Positions 8,167 to 15,672 of a stretch of 64,000 bases of DNA are shown here, in pieces. A program made the translations under genes and the position numbers. Below the pieces are notes generated by a model. It did no database searches, was not told the DNA's origin, and was given only the letters and a program-made list of their open reading frames with translations. Numbering within the stretch: position 1 is the stretch's first letter; every line of letters starts with the position of its first letter. This stretch comes from Bin87 sp965116785 (GTDB taxonomy: Bacteria > Chloroflexota > Dehalococcoidia > Lucifugimonadales > UBA3495): positions 1,550,001 to 1,614,000 of the forward strand of contig OZ220731.1 of NCBI GenBank assembly GCA_965116785.1, given 5' to 3'.

Positions 8167-8928
8167 TCAATCCCGCTCGGGGAGGATCTGCACCTTCCGG
8201 GAATCGCCAAACCCCACGCTCTCGGTGCGAATACCCTGACGATCGCCGAGATAGAGATGGATCACGCGACGGTCGGAAGGCGCCATGGGCTCGAGAGTGA
8301 TGCTCCGGCCGGTTTGCGCGACGCGGTCGGCGACACGGTCGGCCATTTCGCGCAGGGAATCCTCCCGTCGCTGCCGGTACTGCTCAACATCCAGCGCCAC
8401 GCGGACATCTTCATCGTATCGCTGCCGTACGATGCTCTGAACGATGAACTGCAGCGAATGCAGGGTATTGCCGCGCCTGCCGATCAAGAGCCCGGAGTCC
8501 GGTCCGTTGATGTCGATCACCGGGCCACCCGCCAGCTCGTCGTGCTCGGAGCGAAGAGTGACGTCGACGTCGGCGCCGACGGCGGTGAGGATATGCTGGA
8601 TTGCCTGTACGGCGGTCCCGGCCGGGGTGTCGGCAGTTATGGTCAGAACCGGCGCGGGCTCATCCTCCCTGGCCGGTTCGTCCGTCAGGTCCGGTTCATC
8701 CGCCTCGTCTTCGTCGGCATCGGGCTCGAATTGCTCCGGCGCAGCGGATGGCGCGGCGCCGATGCGCGTAACGCGAACCTCGGCCAGTTCACCACCGATG
8801 CCCAGGAAACCCTGGCGGCCCCTATTTAGTATTTCGACCTCTACCTCGCTGCGGTCGGCGTCGAGAGCTGCGAGCGCCTGCTCTTCGGCTTCTTCTACGG
8901 TTCTCCCGGTTTGCACTATCTGATCCAT
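8167..8928 (-). CDS. jag: Jag/KhpB RNA-binding protein (Jag-N, KH and R3H domains)
   Basis: A 253-residue SpoIIIJ-associated protein. The N-terminal Jag_N domain (TGRTVEEAEEQALAAL through FLGIGG, residues 7-46) is followed by an acidic Glu/Asp/Pro linker (about 65-95), a KH domain with GPDSGLLIGRRGNTL and an R3H segment near the C-terminus with APSDRRVIHLYL. Such proteins bind RNA and affect cell elongation and division genes. The first 107 bases of the gene lie inside the 3' end of yidC in another frame; the strong Jag_N match right from Met1 supports this start. Confidence 0.92.
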   Translation of the reverse strand: MDQIVQTGRTVEEAEEQALAALDADRSEVEVEILNRGRQGFLGIGGELAEVRVTRIGAAPSAAPEQFEPDADEDEADEPDLTDEPAREDEPAPVLTITADTPAGTAVQAIQHILTAVGADVDVTLRSEHDELAGGPVIDINGPDSGLLIGRRGNTLHSLQFIVQSIVRQRYDEDVRVALDVEQYRQRREDSLREMADRVADRVAQTGRSITLEPMAPSDRRVIHLYLGDRQGIRTESVGFGDSRKVQILPERD

Positions 8929-9751
8929 CGGGGCTACTCTCCTGCGGGTCGGGAGCCGGTACGGCCGGCGCCGTCTCTTCCTCGTCCTGCCCGCGTCGCG
9001 GGAAAAGCGGGAACAAGGGCCCCCAACCGGTGATGAAATATTGGATCGCGATGCCGATGAGGTTGGAAACCACCCAGTAGAGGGGCAGCCCGCTGGGCCA
9101 GCCCAGGGAGAAAGCTCCCAGGAAGATGGGCATCATCCACAACATCATCGTTTGGCTGGACTGTTGACGCGGATCCGGAGACGGCATCTGCGTCATTTTC
9201 TGCTGCACCCAGGTGGTGACGGCCACCAGGATCGGCATGACGATGGGCGACGGGTCCGGCTGGCTGAGGTCGAGCCAGAGGAAGGTATTGTTGACCGGCG
9301 CCGCCGAATGGATCGGCACGAAGTCGATCCATGAGTACAGCTTGTCGGAGAGGTTGACCAGGTCTTCCGGGTTGTTGAACAGGGTAAGGATCAGCACCCG
9401 GAACAATCCGATCAGGATGGGCATCTGGACGATCAACGGGCCCAGACACCCGATGGGGTTGACACCGCTCTCGCGGTACAACCGCATGGTTTCCTGCGAA
9501 ATCCGCTGGCGGTCCCCTTCGTAGCGTTGCTGGATCTCGCGAACCCGGGGCTGCATCGACGTCATCGCCCGCATCTGCCGCAACTGGCGGACGGTCAGGG
9601 GTATGGTCACCACACGCACCAGTACGGTGAACGCGATGATGGCAACGCCCATCTGGGAGAAGCACAGCACATACAACACCAGCAAGGTGTTCAGCATGGG
9701 CCGAATGATCACCTCGTTCCAGATGAGGATGAATATGGAGAAAAATTCCAC
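8822..9751 (-). CDS. yidC: YidC/Oxa1-family membrane protein insertase
   Basis: A 309-residue short-type YidC without the large periplasmic domain of proteobacteria. Five membrane segments are visible, about 15-45, 105-125, 165-185 and two more between 197 and 240. Arg46 in VLVRVVTIPLTVRQL is the groove arginine that receives substrates, and the cytoplasmic coiled hairpin contains MQPRVREIQQRYEGDRQR. The tail from about 245 on is acidic, then very Arg-rich (RRSRRAGARSSRRRPQRGR), suited to ribosome contact. That tail is coded by the stretch shared with jag. Confidence 0.95.
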   Translation of the reverse strand: MEFFSIFILIWNEVIIRPMLNTLLVLYVLCFSQMGVAIIAFTVLVRVVTIPLTVRQLRQMRAMTSMQPRVREIQQRYEGDRQRISQETMRLYRESGVNPIGCLGPLIVQMPILIGLFRVLILTLFNNPEDLVNLSDKLYSWIDFVPIHSAAPVNNTFLWLDLSQPDPSPIVMPILVAVTTWVQQKMTQMPSPDPRQQSSQTMMLWMMPIFLGAFSLGWPSGLPLYWVVSNLIGIAIQYFITGWGPLFPLFPRRGQDEEETAPAVPAPDPQESSPDGSDSANRENRRRSRRAGARSSRRRPQRGRGRNTK

Positions 9752-9792
9752 TTATTCCAGCCTGTCGCCGCCCGATGAGCAGATACGGGGTC

Positions 9793-11043
9793 CTAGTTGC
9801 GGGGACATTGCGTGTTGTTGTCCGTGTCGTAACACCAGTGGGGCATGAACCCGGAAAGGACCTGCAGCCGCCGGACCTTGCCGTCGTCGGTTCCGACGTA
9901 CACCACTTCCTGTTCGATGCCTCCGCCCAGACCGACGGTGCCGGATTTGACCAACGGGGCTTTGATCTCGCCGTCGCGGATGCTGTAGGAGGCGATTTCC
10001 TGGGGCGTCGCCTGGGCAGACGCCGAGGCGCGGAGCAACACCACGCGGCCCTCTCTGGAAGCAACCACAATGCCGCGTTCGACCAACACCGGATCAGCGA
10101 CGATCGGCTCGCCCATATCGTACTTCCAGAGCAGAACCCCATTGTCGTCGATGGCATAGACATTGCCGTCCATGGAGGCGGCGTACACCGCACGCCCGGA
10201 GGAGACGGGCGTCGCCCACCACCAATTCGCCGCACCGACCTGCCAGCGCGGCTGACCATCATTCAAGCCCAGGGCGTACAACTGCTTGTCGAAGGAGCCG
10301 ACTATAAGCAGGTTTTTGTGCACCAGCGGCGTGGCGACCACCGCGCCGCCCGTGTCGAAGCGCCAGACCAGCGAGCCGGTTTCCAGGCTCACGGCGTAAA
10401 CGCTGCCGTCCTGCGAGCCGAAATAGGCGACCCCGTTGCGCAAGACGGGAGTCGACCAAACTTTCCCGTCAGTCCGGAAAGGAGACCAATGCAGGCTCTC
10501 ACCGGTCAATGCGTTGTAGGCGTACAGGCCACCGTCTTCGGATCCCACTGCGATGATGCCGCCAGCTTCGTCCAGGGCCGGGCCCCCGACCACGGGCGGC
10601 ATGTCTTCAGCTTCGAATTGGGGTTGACGCCATGCCACCTGGACCGCGCCAGCGCCAGCGGAACCGTCGAAAGCGTACAGGAAGCCATCGATGCCGGATA
10701 CGTAGACGTAGCGGCCCACCACCGGCGAGCCATAAGCGCCGCCGAATCCGTTTTCGTTTCCCAGAGCGGAAAACCATCGGGTGCTTACGCCTTCGGCCCC
10801 AAAATCATCCAGGGCATAGACCTGGCCGCTCAATGTGGTGGCGTAGACCACGCCATTGGCCGCCGCGACCGAGCCCCATCCCCTGGTGGAAGCCCCCAGG
10901 TCGCGCCCGCAACCGCTGATCGCGAAGCATAAACACGCCAACGCGACAACCGCCAGAAACAGCCTCGGGGATCGAGAGGTTGCAGATACGGCCCGGAGGG
11001 TCAGAGGGTTGCGGAAGGGCGGGAAATGGTAGGTCATCGTCAA
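9793..11043 (-). CDS. PQQ-repeat beta-propeller lipoprotein
   Basis: A 416-residue exported protein. A hydrophobic signal (about 27-44) ends in a lipobox ISGC with Cys45 as the lipidated residue. The rest is a beta propeller of repeated units such as NGVVYATTLSGQVYALD, GRYVYVSGIDGFLYAFD, NGVAYFGSQDGSVYAVS and GRAVYAASMDGNVYAID, at least six blades of PQQ-like type. This resembles BamB-type scaffold proteins more than an enzyme, since no dehydrogenase motifs are seen. It sits between yidD and yidC in an otherwise standard operon, with a 3-base gap to yidD. Confidence 0.8.
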   Translation of the reverse strand: MTMTYHFPPFRNPLTLRAVSATSRSPRLFLAVVALACLCFAISGCGRDLGASTRGWGSVAAANGVVYATTLSGQVYALDDFGAEGVSTRWFSALGNENGFGGAYGSPVVGRYVYVSGIDGFLYAFDGSAGAGAVQVAWRQPQFEAEDMPPVVGGPALDEAGGIIAVGSEDGGLYAYNALTGESLHWSPFRTDGKVWSTPVLRNGVAYFGSQDGSVYAVSLETGSLVWRFDTGGAVVATPLVHKNLLIVGSFDKQLYALGLNDGQPRWQVGAANWWWATPVSSGRAVYAASMDGNVYAIDDNGVLLWKYDMGEPIVADPVLVERGIVVASREGRVVLLRASASAQATPQEIASYSIRDGEIKAPLVKSGTVGLGGGIEQEVVYVGTDDGKVRRLQVLSGFMPHWCYDTDNNTQCPRN

Positions 11044-11046
11044 TGG

Positions 11047-11256
11047 TCAAACGACAGGGTCATACCCGTGGCCGCCCACGGGCGTACAGCGCGAGATTCG
11101 GCGCACGCCGAGCCAGACGCCTCTGACGACCCCGTAACGGGCGATGGCGTCGGCGGTGTACTGCGAACAAGTGGGATGGTAGCGGCAGACCCCAGGGAGG
11201 TAGGGAGACAGCGCCTGCTGGTACAGGCGGATCGCAGCCACGGCCACGGTTTTCAT
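11047..11256 (-). CDS. yidD: Membrane protein insertion efficiency factor YidD
   Basis: A 69-residue protein with the family signature: IRLYQQALSPYLPGVCRYHP, then TCSQYTADAI and a C-terminal SRCTPVGGHGYDPV. YidD assists YidC-dependent membrane insertion at the inner face of the membrane. The ATG overlaps the rnpA stop by 4 bases. Confidence 0.96.
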   Translation of the reverse strand: MKTVAVAAIRLYQQALSPYLPGVCRYHPTCSQYTADAIARYGVVRGVWLGVRRISRCTPVGGHGYDPVV

Positions 11257-11630
11257 CTCGTCGAGTCCCGCAATTCGCCCGGATCATCGGCCAGAACGGG
11301 CGGAGCATCCAGCCGGGTCCGACGAATCAGGTTATGCACGGCGCGTTCCAACTGCTTGAAATCGGCCTCGCCGGCTCCCTTTCGGGCGATCAGCACGGAG
11401 TCCCAACCGGCAGCAGTGGTGGAGTTGCGCACGACCTCCCGCAAGCGGCGCTTGATGCGGTTTCGCACCACCGCATTGCCAACGCGTTTCCCGGTCACGA
11501 AACAGAAACGGCTCCAGTTCAAACCGTTGGGCAAGACGCGCATCACGAGCAGGCCATTAGCCACGCTACGTCCGTGGCCGTGGATCTCGGAGATACGACC
11601 GGTTGCGCCCAGCCTATGCTGCCGTTGCAT
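11253..11630 (-). CDS. rnpA: Ribonuclease P protein component
   Basis: The protein subunit of RNase P, which matures tRNA 5' ends. With ATG at 11630 it has 125 residues and a normal N-terminus MQRQHRLGATGRISEIH aligning with the RL-x-x-x-x-x-F region of the family. The RNR signature is VGNAVVRNRIKRRLREVV. The frame stays open upstream across the whole of rpmH to a TTG at 11867, like the overlapping arrangement known in Thermus, but that TTG lies in the likely rpmH promoter. No clear ribosome site precedes 11630, so the start is less certain than the family. Confidence 0.93.
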   Translation of the reverse strand: MQRQHRLGATGRISEIHGHGRSVANGLLVMRVLPNGLNWSRFCFVTGKRVGNAVVRNRIKRRLREVVRNSTTAAGWDSVLIARKGAGEADFKQLERAVHNLIRRTRLDAPPVLADDPGELRDSTR

Positions 11631-11677
11631 CGACTGAAGGAAACCGACGGCGTTCAAAGCGGCCAACGGACAGTTGG

Positions 11678-11815
11678 CTAAACGGAGAGCCGGTGCCGGC
11701 CCTTGAAGCGCCGGCGGCGCAACACGGCGCGACCGTCGGAAGTGCGGGAACGTGAGCGGAAACCGTGCACGCGGGCGCGGCGTCGCTTTTTGGGCTGGTA
11801 AGTTCGTTTGGGCAT
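11678..11815 (-). CDS. rpmH: 50S ribosomal protein L34
   Basis: A 45-residue protein found by reading the minus strand: it starts MPKRTYQPKKRRRARVHGFR and ends GRHRLSV, the standard L34 pattern (MKRTYQP start, R-x-H-GFR-x-R core, GR-x-x-LSV end). GGAG lies 11 bases upstream of ATG 11815. It heads the usual rpmH-rnpA-yidD-yidC-jag order. No dnaA gene is adjacent. Confidence 0.96.
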   Translation of the reverse strand: MPKRTYQPKKRRRARVHGFRSRSRTSDGRAVLRRRRFKGRHRLSV

Positions 11816-11838
11816 AAGTAGGTCTCCGACGGCGAATT

Positions 11839-11867
11839 ATGGTACTGCGTAACCCGGATTGCGTCAA
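11839..11867 (-). promoter_or_regulatory. Promoter of the rpmH-rnpA-yidD-yidC-jag operon
   Basis: On the minus strand TTGACG (11867-11862), 17 bases, then TACCAT (11844-11839); an overlapping CATAAT lies 3 bases further downstream. Transcription would start near 11832, about 17 bases before the rpmH ATG. Confidence 0.55.
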
Positions 11868-11981
11868 GAAAAAGGAGCCGGAACGCAGGGAAGTTCGACT
11901 GTGTGGCGGATTGTTATCGGGGTGTGCGACCTCAGGCGGTTTGGACCGCCAACGTTGCCAATCCGAGGAACCGGACGCGGG

Positions 11982-12719
11982 TTACGGTGAAGCGATAGTC
12001 AGCAGGATATCGGCCAGTTCGCGGGGCGTAGTGACCATGGGGTCGTGGCCGGTGTCGATGTGGTGGACGCCCCAACCTGAGGCCACGGCGCGCTCGGCAA
12101 CCGGCTCGAAGCCGGACTCGCTGCACAGGATAAACTCGCGGCGAACTCGGCCGGCATCAGGATTGCCCGTTCTGACAGGCTGCGCGAAGGTCAGGGTAGG
12201 TTGGGGACAAAGCCGAGGCAGCATGAATGCCTGGTCTGACGGGTCGGTTACGGCCCACCGACTTGCGACCTCCTCAGGAGTAGTCGGCGCGGGCATGAAC
12301 GGAGCGCCTTCGGCAATGAACCCGCGGATGCGGGCAACAAAATCGGGCCCGCGGACGGCTTCCAGTTGATCTACCATGGCCTCGCCGTCAGCAGGAGCAA
12401 CGCCGTTCACGTAGACCAGGGCCGAGATGCGTTCGGGAACGAGTTCGGCCACCCCGGTGATCACCATGCCCGCGTAGGCGTGACCAACGAGGATGACCTC
12501 GGTCAGGTCTTCGGAGTCCAGCACGGCGACAACATCGCGAACGTGCAAGTCGAGATTGATCGCAGCCGGCGGCATGAGTGCCGACAGGTGCTGTCGCTCC
12601 CCCAATCCGGTCAGGCTGGGGGCCAGGACGCGATGGCCAGCCTCGCGGAGCAGCGGGGCCGTTTTCCACCAGGACCAACCACCGTGCCACGCTCCGTGGA
12701 TGAGAAGGAAGGTTGCCAC
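11982..12719 (-). CDS. Alpha/beta-hydrolase-fold protein with Ala at the nucleophile
   Basis: A 245-residue protein of the methylesterase-like alpha/beta hydrolase group. The oxyanion segment LLIHGAWHGGWSWW (5-18) and the His-containing HHIDTGHDPMVTTP near the C-terminus are normal. At the nucleophile elbow, however, the sequence is LVGHAYAGM, so residue 81 is Ala (codon GCC) where the family has Ser. Usual hydrolysis by a serine nucleophile should be impossible; the protein may bind a ligand, act as a lyase, or be inactive. It ends 10 bases after the downstream-coded dehydrogenase in the same direction and may share its transcript. Confidence 0.82.
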   Translation of the reverse strand: MATFLLIHGAWHGGWSWWKTAPLLREAGHRVLAPSLTGLGERQHLSALMPPAAINLDLHVRDVVAVLDSEDLTEVILVGHAYAGMVITGVAELVPERISALVYVNGVAPADGEAMVDQLEAVRGPDFVARIRGFIAEGAPFMPAPTTPEEVASRWAVTDPSDQAFMLPRLCPQPTLTFAQPVRTGNPDAGRVRREFILCSESGFEPVAERAVASGWGVHHIDTGHDPMVTTPRELADILLTIASP

Positions 12720-12728
12720 CGCGCGGCC

Positions 12729-13817
12729 CTACATGACGACCACGGAGCGCAGGACCTCACCACGCTCCATGCTGGCGAAGGCGGCCTCCACGTTGCCAAT
12801 GCCGATGCGCTCACTCACGAAAGCGTCAAGGTCCAGCCGGCCCTGCAGGTACAGGTCAATGAGCATCGGGAAATCGCGAGTGGGCAGGCAATCGCCGTAC
12901 CACGAGGATTTCAAGGAACCGCCGCGGCCGAACACCTCGATCAGGGGCAGTTCGATTCTCATGGTGGGGTCGGGCACGCCCACCAGGACGACGGTGCCGG
13001 CGAGGTCACGAGCGTAGAAGGCCTGCTCGTAGGTGGCAGGGTTGCCGACGGCCTCGATGACAACGTTGGCGCCGTTGCCGCCGGTGAGGCCCCGGATCGC
13101 TTCGACTGGGTCCGTATCGGTAGAGTTGACGGTGTGAGTGGCGCCCAGTTCACGGGCCCACTCCAGCTTGCGTTCGTCGATATCGACGCCGATGATGGTG
13201 TGAGCGCCGGCCAGGCGGGAGCCGGCGATCGCCGCGTTGCCGACGCCACCACAGCCGATGACTGCGACGGAATCACCGCGACCCACGCCGCCGGTATTCA
13301 TGGCCGCACCCAACCCGGCCATTACCCCGCAGCCGATGAGACCGGCCGCCAACGGGCTGGCAGATGGATCAACCTTCACCGCCTGCAGCGCGTCAACGAG
13401 AGTCAATTCGCAGAACGCACCGATGCCCAGCGCCGGTGATAGCGGGGAGCCATCGGTCAGGGTCATCTTCTGCTGGGCGTTGCGGCTGGCGAAGCAATAC
13501 CAGGGCCGGCCGCGCTGGCAGGACCGGCAGTTCCCACAGGGAGCGCGCCAAGCGAGGATCACAAAATCACCGGGAACGACGTTGGTCACATCCGGACCGA
13601 CCTTTTCGACCACGCCGGCCGCTTCGTGGCCCAGCAGGAAGGGAAACTCGTCGTTGATAGCGCCCTCCCGGTAATGCAGATCGGTGTGGCAGACGCCGCA
13701 GGCCTGCACGCGCACCAATGCTTCGCCTTCTCCCGGGTCCGGCACGAGGATTGGGATCAGTTCCACCGGTGCGCCTCTGGATCGTGAAACCACACCCTGA
13801 ACTTCGTTAACCGGCAT
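12729..13817 (-). CDS. Zinc alcohol dehydrogenase, S-(hydroxymethyl)mycothiol dehydrogenase type
   Basis: A 362-residue medium-chain dehydrogenase; ATG 13817 follows GGAGGG by 7 bases. Catalytic zinc ligands are Cys43 in ACGVCHTDLHYREG and His64-Glu65 in LLGHEAAG; structural zinc is held by Cys94, 97, 100 and 108; the NAD motif is VIGCGGVGNAA. The whole chain, including NAQQKMTLTDG, SPALGIGAF and LKSSWYGDCLP, closely resembles actinobacterial MscR as I remember it. MscR oxidises the formaldehyde adduct of mycothiol, a thiol not expected outside actinobacteria, so the cofactor here is an open question. Confidence 0.88.
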   Translation of the reverse strand: MPVNEVQGVVSRSRGAPVELIPILVPDPGEGEALVRVQACGVCHTDLHYREGAINDEFPFLLGHEAAGVVEKVGPDVTNVVPGDFVILAWRAPCGNCRSCQRGRPWYCFASRNAQQKMTLTDGSPLSPALGIGAFCELTLVDALQAVKVDPSASPLAAGLIGCGVMAGLGAAMNTGGVGRGDSVAVIGCGGVGNAAIAGSRLAGAHTIIGVDIDERKLEWARELGATHTVNSTDTDPVEAIRGLTGGNGANVVIEAVGNPATYEQAFYARDLAGTVVLVGVPDPTMRIELPLIEVFGRGGSLKSSWYGDCLPTRDFPMLIDLYLQGRLDLDAFVSERIGIGNVEAAFASMERGEVLRSVVVM

Positions 13818-13882
13818 TGCTCGTCCCTCCGAGTGGGCTTTCACCCCATCGTCTCGAAGGAGCAGCCCGCCTAGCGGCAGGT

Positions 13883-13911
13883 ATAATGCCTCAACCGAGT
13901 GCCGGCGTCAA
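13883..13911 (-). promoter_or_regulatory. Promoter for the MscR-like dehydrogenase
   Basis: On the minus strand TTGACG (13911-13906), 17 bases and CATTAT (13888-13883), giving a start near 13875, about 58 bases upstream of the ATG at 13817. Confidence 0.45.
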
Positions 13912-13980
13912 AAAGGGAAACAGGCTAGCCGGGCTGGGTTCCGGCCCAACTCAAGATGCGGGCAAGGCCGGAGGAACAGG

Positions 13981-14952
13981 ATGCCGAAGCGCGTAATCAT
14001 CGACACCGACCCGGGAGTTGACGACTGCGCGGCGATCCTGCTGGCGCTGGCGAGCCCAGAGCTGCAGGTCGACGCCCTGACAATCAGCTACGGCAACGGT
14101 TCGATGGCGCGGTGCGCGGATAACGCCCGGAGGATACTGGCAGCGGCGGGACGCGGCGACATACCAGTTTATCCAGGAGCCGAGGGGCCGCTGATCCGGC
14201 CACCGACAGCGGGCTGGGCGTCGCACATCCACGGCGGCGACGCGTTGGGCGAGGTTGCCGATAGCGCCCCGTCCCCGGAGCAATTTGATAACATCCCGGC
14301 GCGGCGGGCGGCGGTGGAGATAGCGGCCAGAACGCTGGAGACCCCGGGCGAGGTCACCGTCCTGGCTTTGGGTCGCATGACCAACGTGGCGCTGGCCCTG
14401 CGACTGGCGCCGGAAATCGCCGGTTCGCTGGCGGGAGTGGTGGTCATGGGCGGCGCGGTGAGGGTTCCCGGCAATGTTTCGCCGGTGGCGACCGCAAACA
14501 TTCACGAGGACCCGGAAGCCGCGGCGATTCTGTACGACTCCGGCGTGCCGATCACCCAGGTGGGACTGGACGTGTGCGACCGGTGCGGGTTTTCAGACGG
14601 GCAGTTCGAGCGGCTGCGTGCCAGTTCCGCTCCTGCGGTGCAACTGCTGGTGTCGGCATCGGCCTACACGCAGGCGGCGTACCGACGGCTTGGCCGCCTG
14701 GCCAATGGCGAAGCGGTGCGATACAACGACGTGCCGGCCGTTGCGGCGGCGGTTGATCCAACCCTGATGACCGCGCAGCGGTTGCCGGTGGCGGTCGACA
14801 CTGGCAGCGACCTGACCCGTGGGCAAACGGTGGTGGACTGGTACGGGATGACGGGCCGGGAAGCCAACGTCGACGTGTGCCTCGAAGTGGATGGCGAGCG
14901 GCTGACGGAGATGGTGGTGCAGCGACTGGTCGATCACCCCTGGCCGGCCTGA
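13981..14952 (+). CDS. Nucleoside hydrolase (inosine/uridine-preferring type)
   Basis: A 323-residue member of the IUNH family, which cleaves the N-glycosidic bond of ribonucleosides. The calcium-binding DTDPGVDD motif is at residues 8-15; further family segments are TNVALAL, VVMGGAV and ANIHEDPEAA, where the Asp equivalent helps bind ribose. GGAGGAAC lies just upstream of ATG. It is transcribed alone and ends at a hairpin shared with the convergent peroxiredoxin gene. Nucleobase preference cannot be assigned. Confidence 0.92.
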   Translation: MPKRVIIDTDPGVDDCAAILLALASPELQVDALTISYGNGSMARCADNARRILAAAGRGDIPVYPGAEGPLIRPPTAGWASHIHGGDALGEVADSAPSPEQFDNIPARRAAVEIAARTLETPGEVTVLALGRMTNVALALRLAPEIAGSLAGVVVMGGAVRVPGNVSPVATANIHEDPEAAAILYDSGVPITQVGLDVCDRCGFSDGQFERLRASSAPAVQLLVSASAYTQAAYRRLGRLANGEAVRYNDVPAVAAAVDPTLMTAQRLPVAVDTGSDLTRGQTVVDWYGMTGREANVDVCLEVDGERLTEMVVQRLVDHPWPA

Positions 14953-14982
14953 CAGTGACGGTGCGAGCGGTCGCCAACGAGA

Positions 14983-15006
14983 AGGGGCGGCCTGGCGGCC
15001 GCCCCT
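14983..15006. terminator. Hairpin between convergent nucleoside hydrolase and peroxiredoxin genes
   Basis: AGGGGCGGCC (14983-14992), a 4-base loop and GGCCGCCCCT (14997-15006). It serves as a probable bidirectional terminator and shares its outer arms with the other palindromes in the window. Confidence 0.6.
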
Positions 15007-15031
15007 GGGTTCAAGCGACGGTGTGTGAAAA

Positions 15032-15505
15032 TCAGCCCAATGCGGCAACCGCAGCCTTGACCTCATCGTAATTCGGTTCGTTGACCGGCGCGTCAGCGAC
15101 CCAGTGGTAGCGGACGATGCCCTGAGCGTCGACGATGGTCACGGCGCGCTTGGCGGCCACGTAGCCTTCCATGCCGGCGAGACCGGGGAGTGCAACGTCG
15201 TAAGCGTTCACCACCTCCCGGTTGTAATCGCTCAGGAACGTATAGTTGACATCGTTGGCGGCTTTCCAGGCGGCCTGGGCGAAGGGCGGATCAACGGTGA
15301 TGCCGATAACCGCGGCGTTCATATTTTCGAACTCGCCGATGCTGTCGCGCAACGTGCACATCTCGGTGGTGCATACACCGGTGAACGCGCCGGGGAAGAA
15401 GGCAAGGACAACGTTCTTGCCGCGATAGTCGCTCAGACTGTGGCGCGTGGCGGGGTTTTCGTGCAGGGTGAAATCGGGTGCGGGCTGACCGACTGTGATA
15501 GCCAT
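15032..15505 (-). CDS. Peroxiredoxin (AhpE/Bcp-like)
   Basis: A 157-residue thiol peroxidase. ATG 15505 is chosen because AGGAGG lies 6 bases upstream; the frame continues further but without a ribosome site. The active-site segment PGAFTGVCTTEMC places the peroxidatic Cys at 45 and a second Cys at 50. The chain begins with GQPAPDFTL, the normal peroxiredoxin start, and reduces hydrogen peroxide or organic peroxides in the cytoplasm. Which reductant recycles it is not visible here. Confidence 0.92.
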   Translation of the reverse strand: MAITVGQPAPDFTLHENPATRHSLSDYRGKNVVLAFFPGAFTGVCTTEMCTLRDSIGEFENMNAAVIGITVDPPFAQAAWKAANDVNYTFLSDYNREVVNAYDVALPGLAGMEGYVAAKRAVTIVDAQGIVRYHWVADAPVNEPNYDEVKAAVAALG

Positions 15506-15672
15506 CAAGGAACCTCCTGGGCGGTGACAACTAATGGGCTGGTAGGGAGTGTCGCGGGACGCCGAAGCACCAGGGCGGGAAAACGACGCAAGCATCTTAT
15601 CATAACGGCTTTGACGCTCTGGCCTCCGGGGCCGTGCTAAACTGGCGAGCACCCGAAATCGGAGCCATGTAA

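Noticed and set aside
11631..11867. N-terminal extension of RnpA from TTG 11867
   Set aside because: It would place the start codon on the rpmH promoter and add 79 residues unlike any RnpA; kept only as a finding to test.
11868..11981. Replication origin near rpmH
   Set aside because: rpmH often lies by dnaA/oriC, but no DnaA-box cluster and no dnaA gene are present here.
13882..13887. TATAAT read toward the nucleoside hydrolase
   Set aside because: No acceptable -35 at 16-18 bases; the same bases fit the opposite promoter better.
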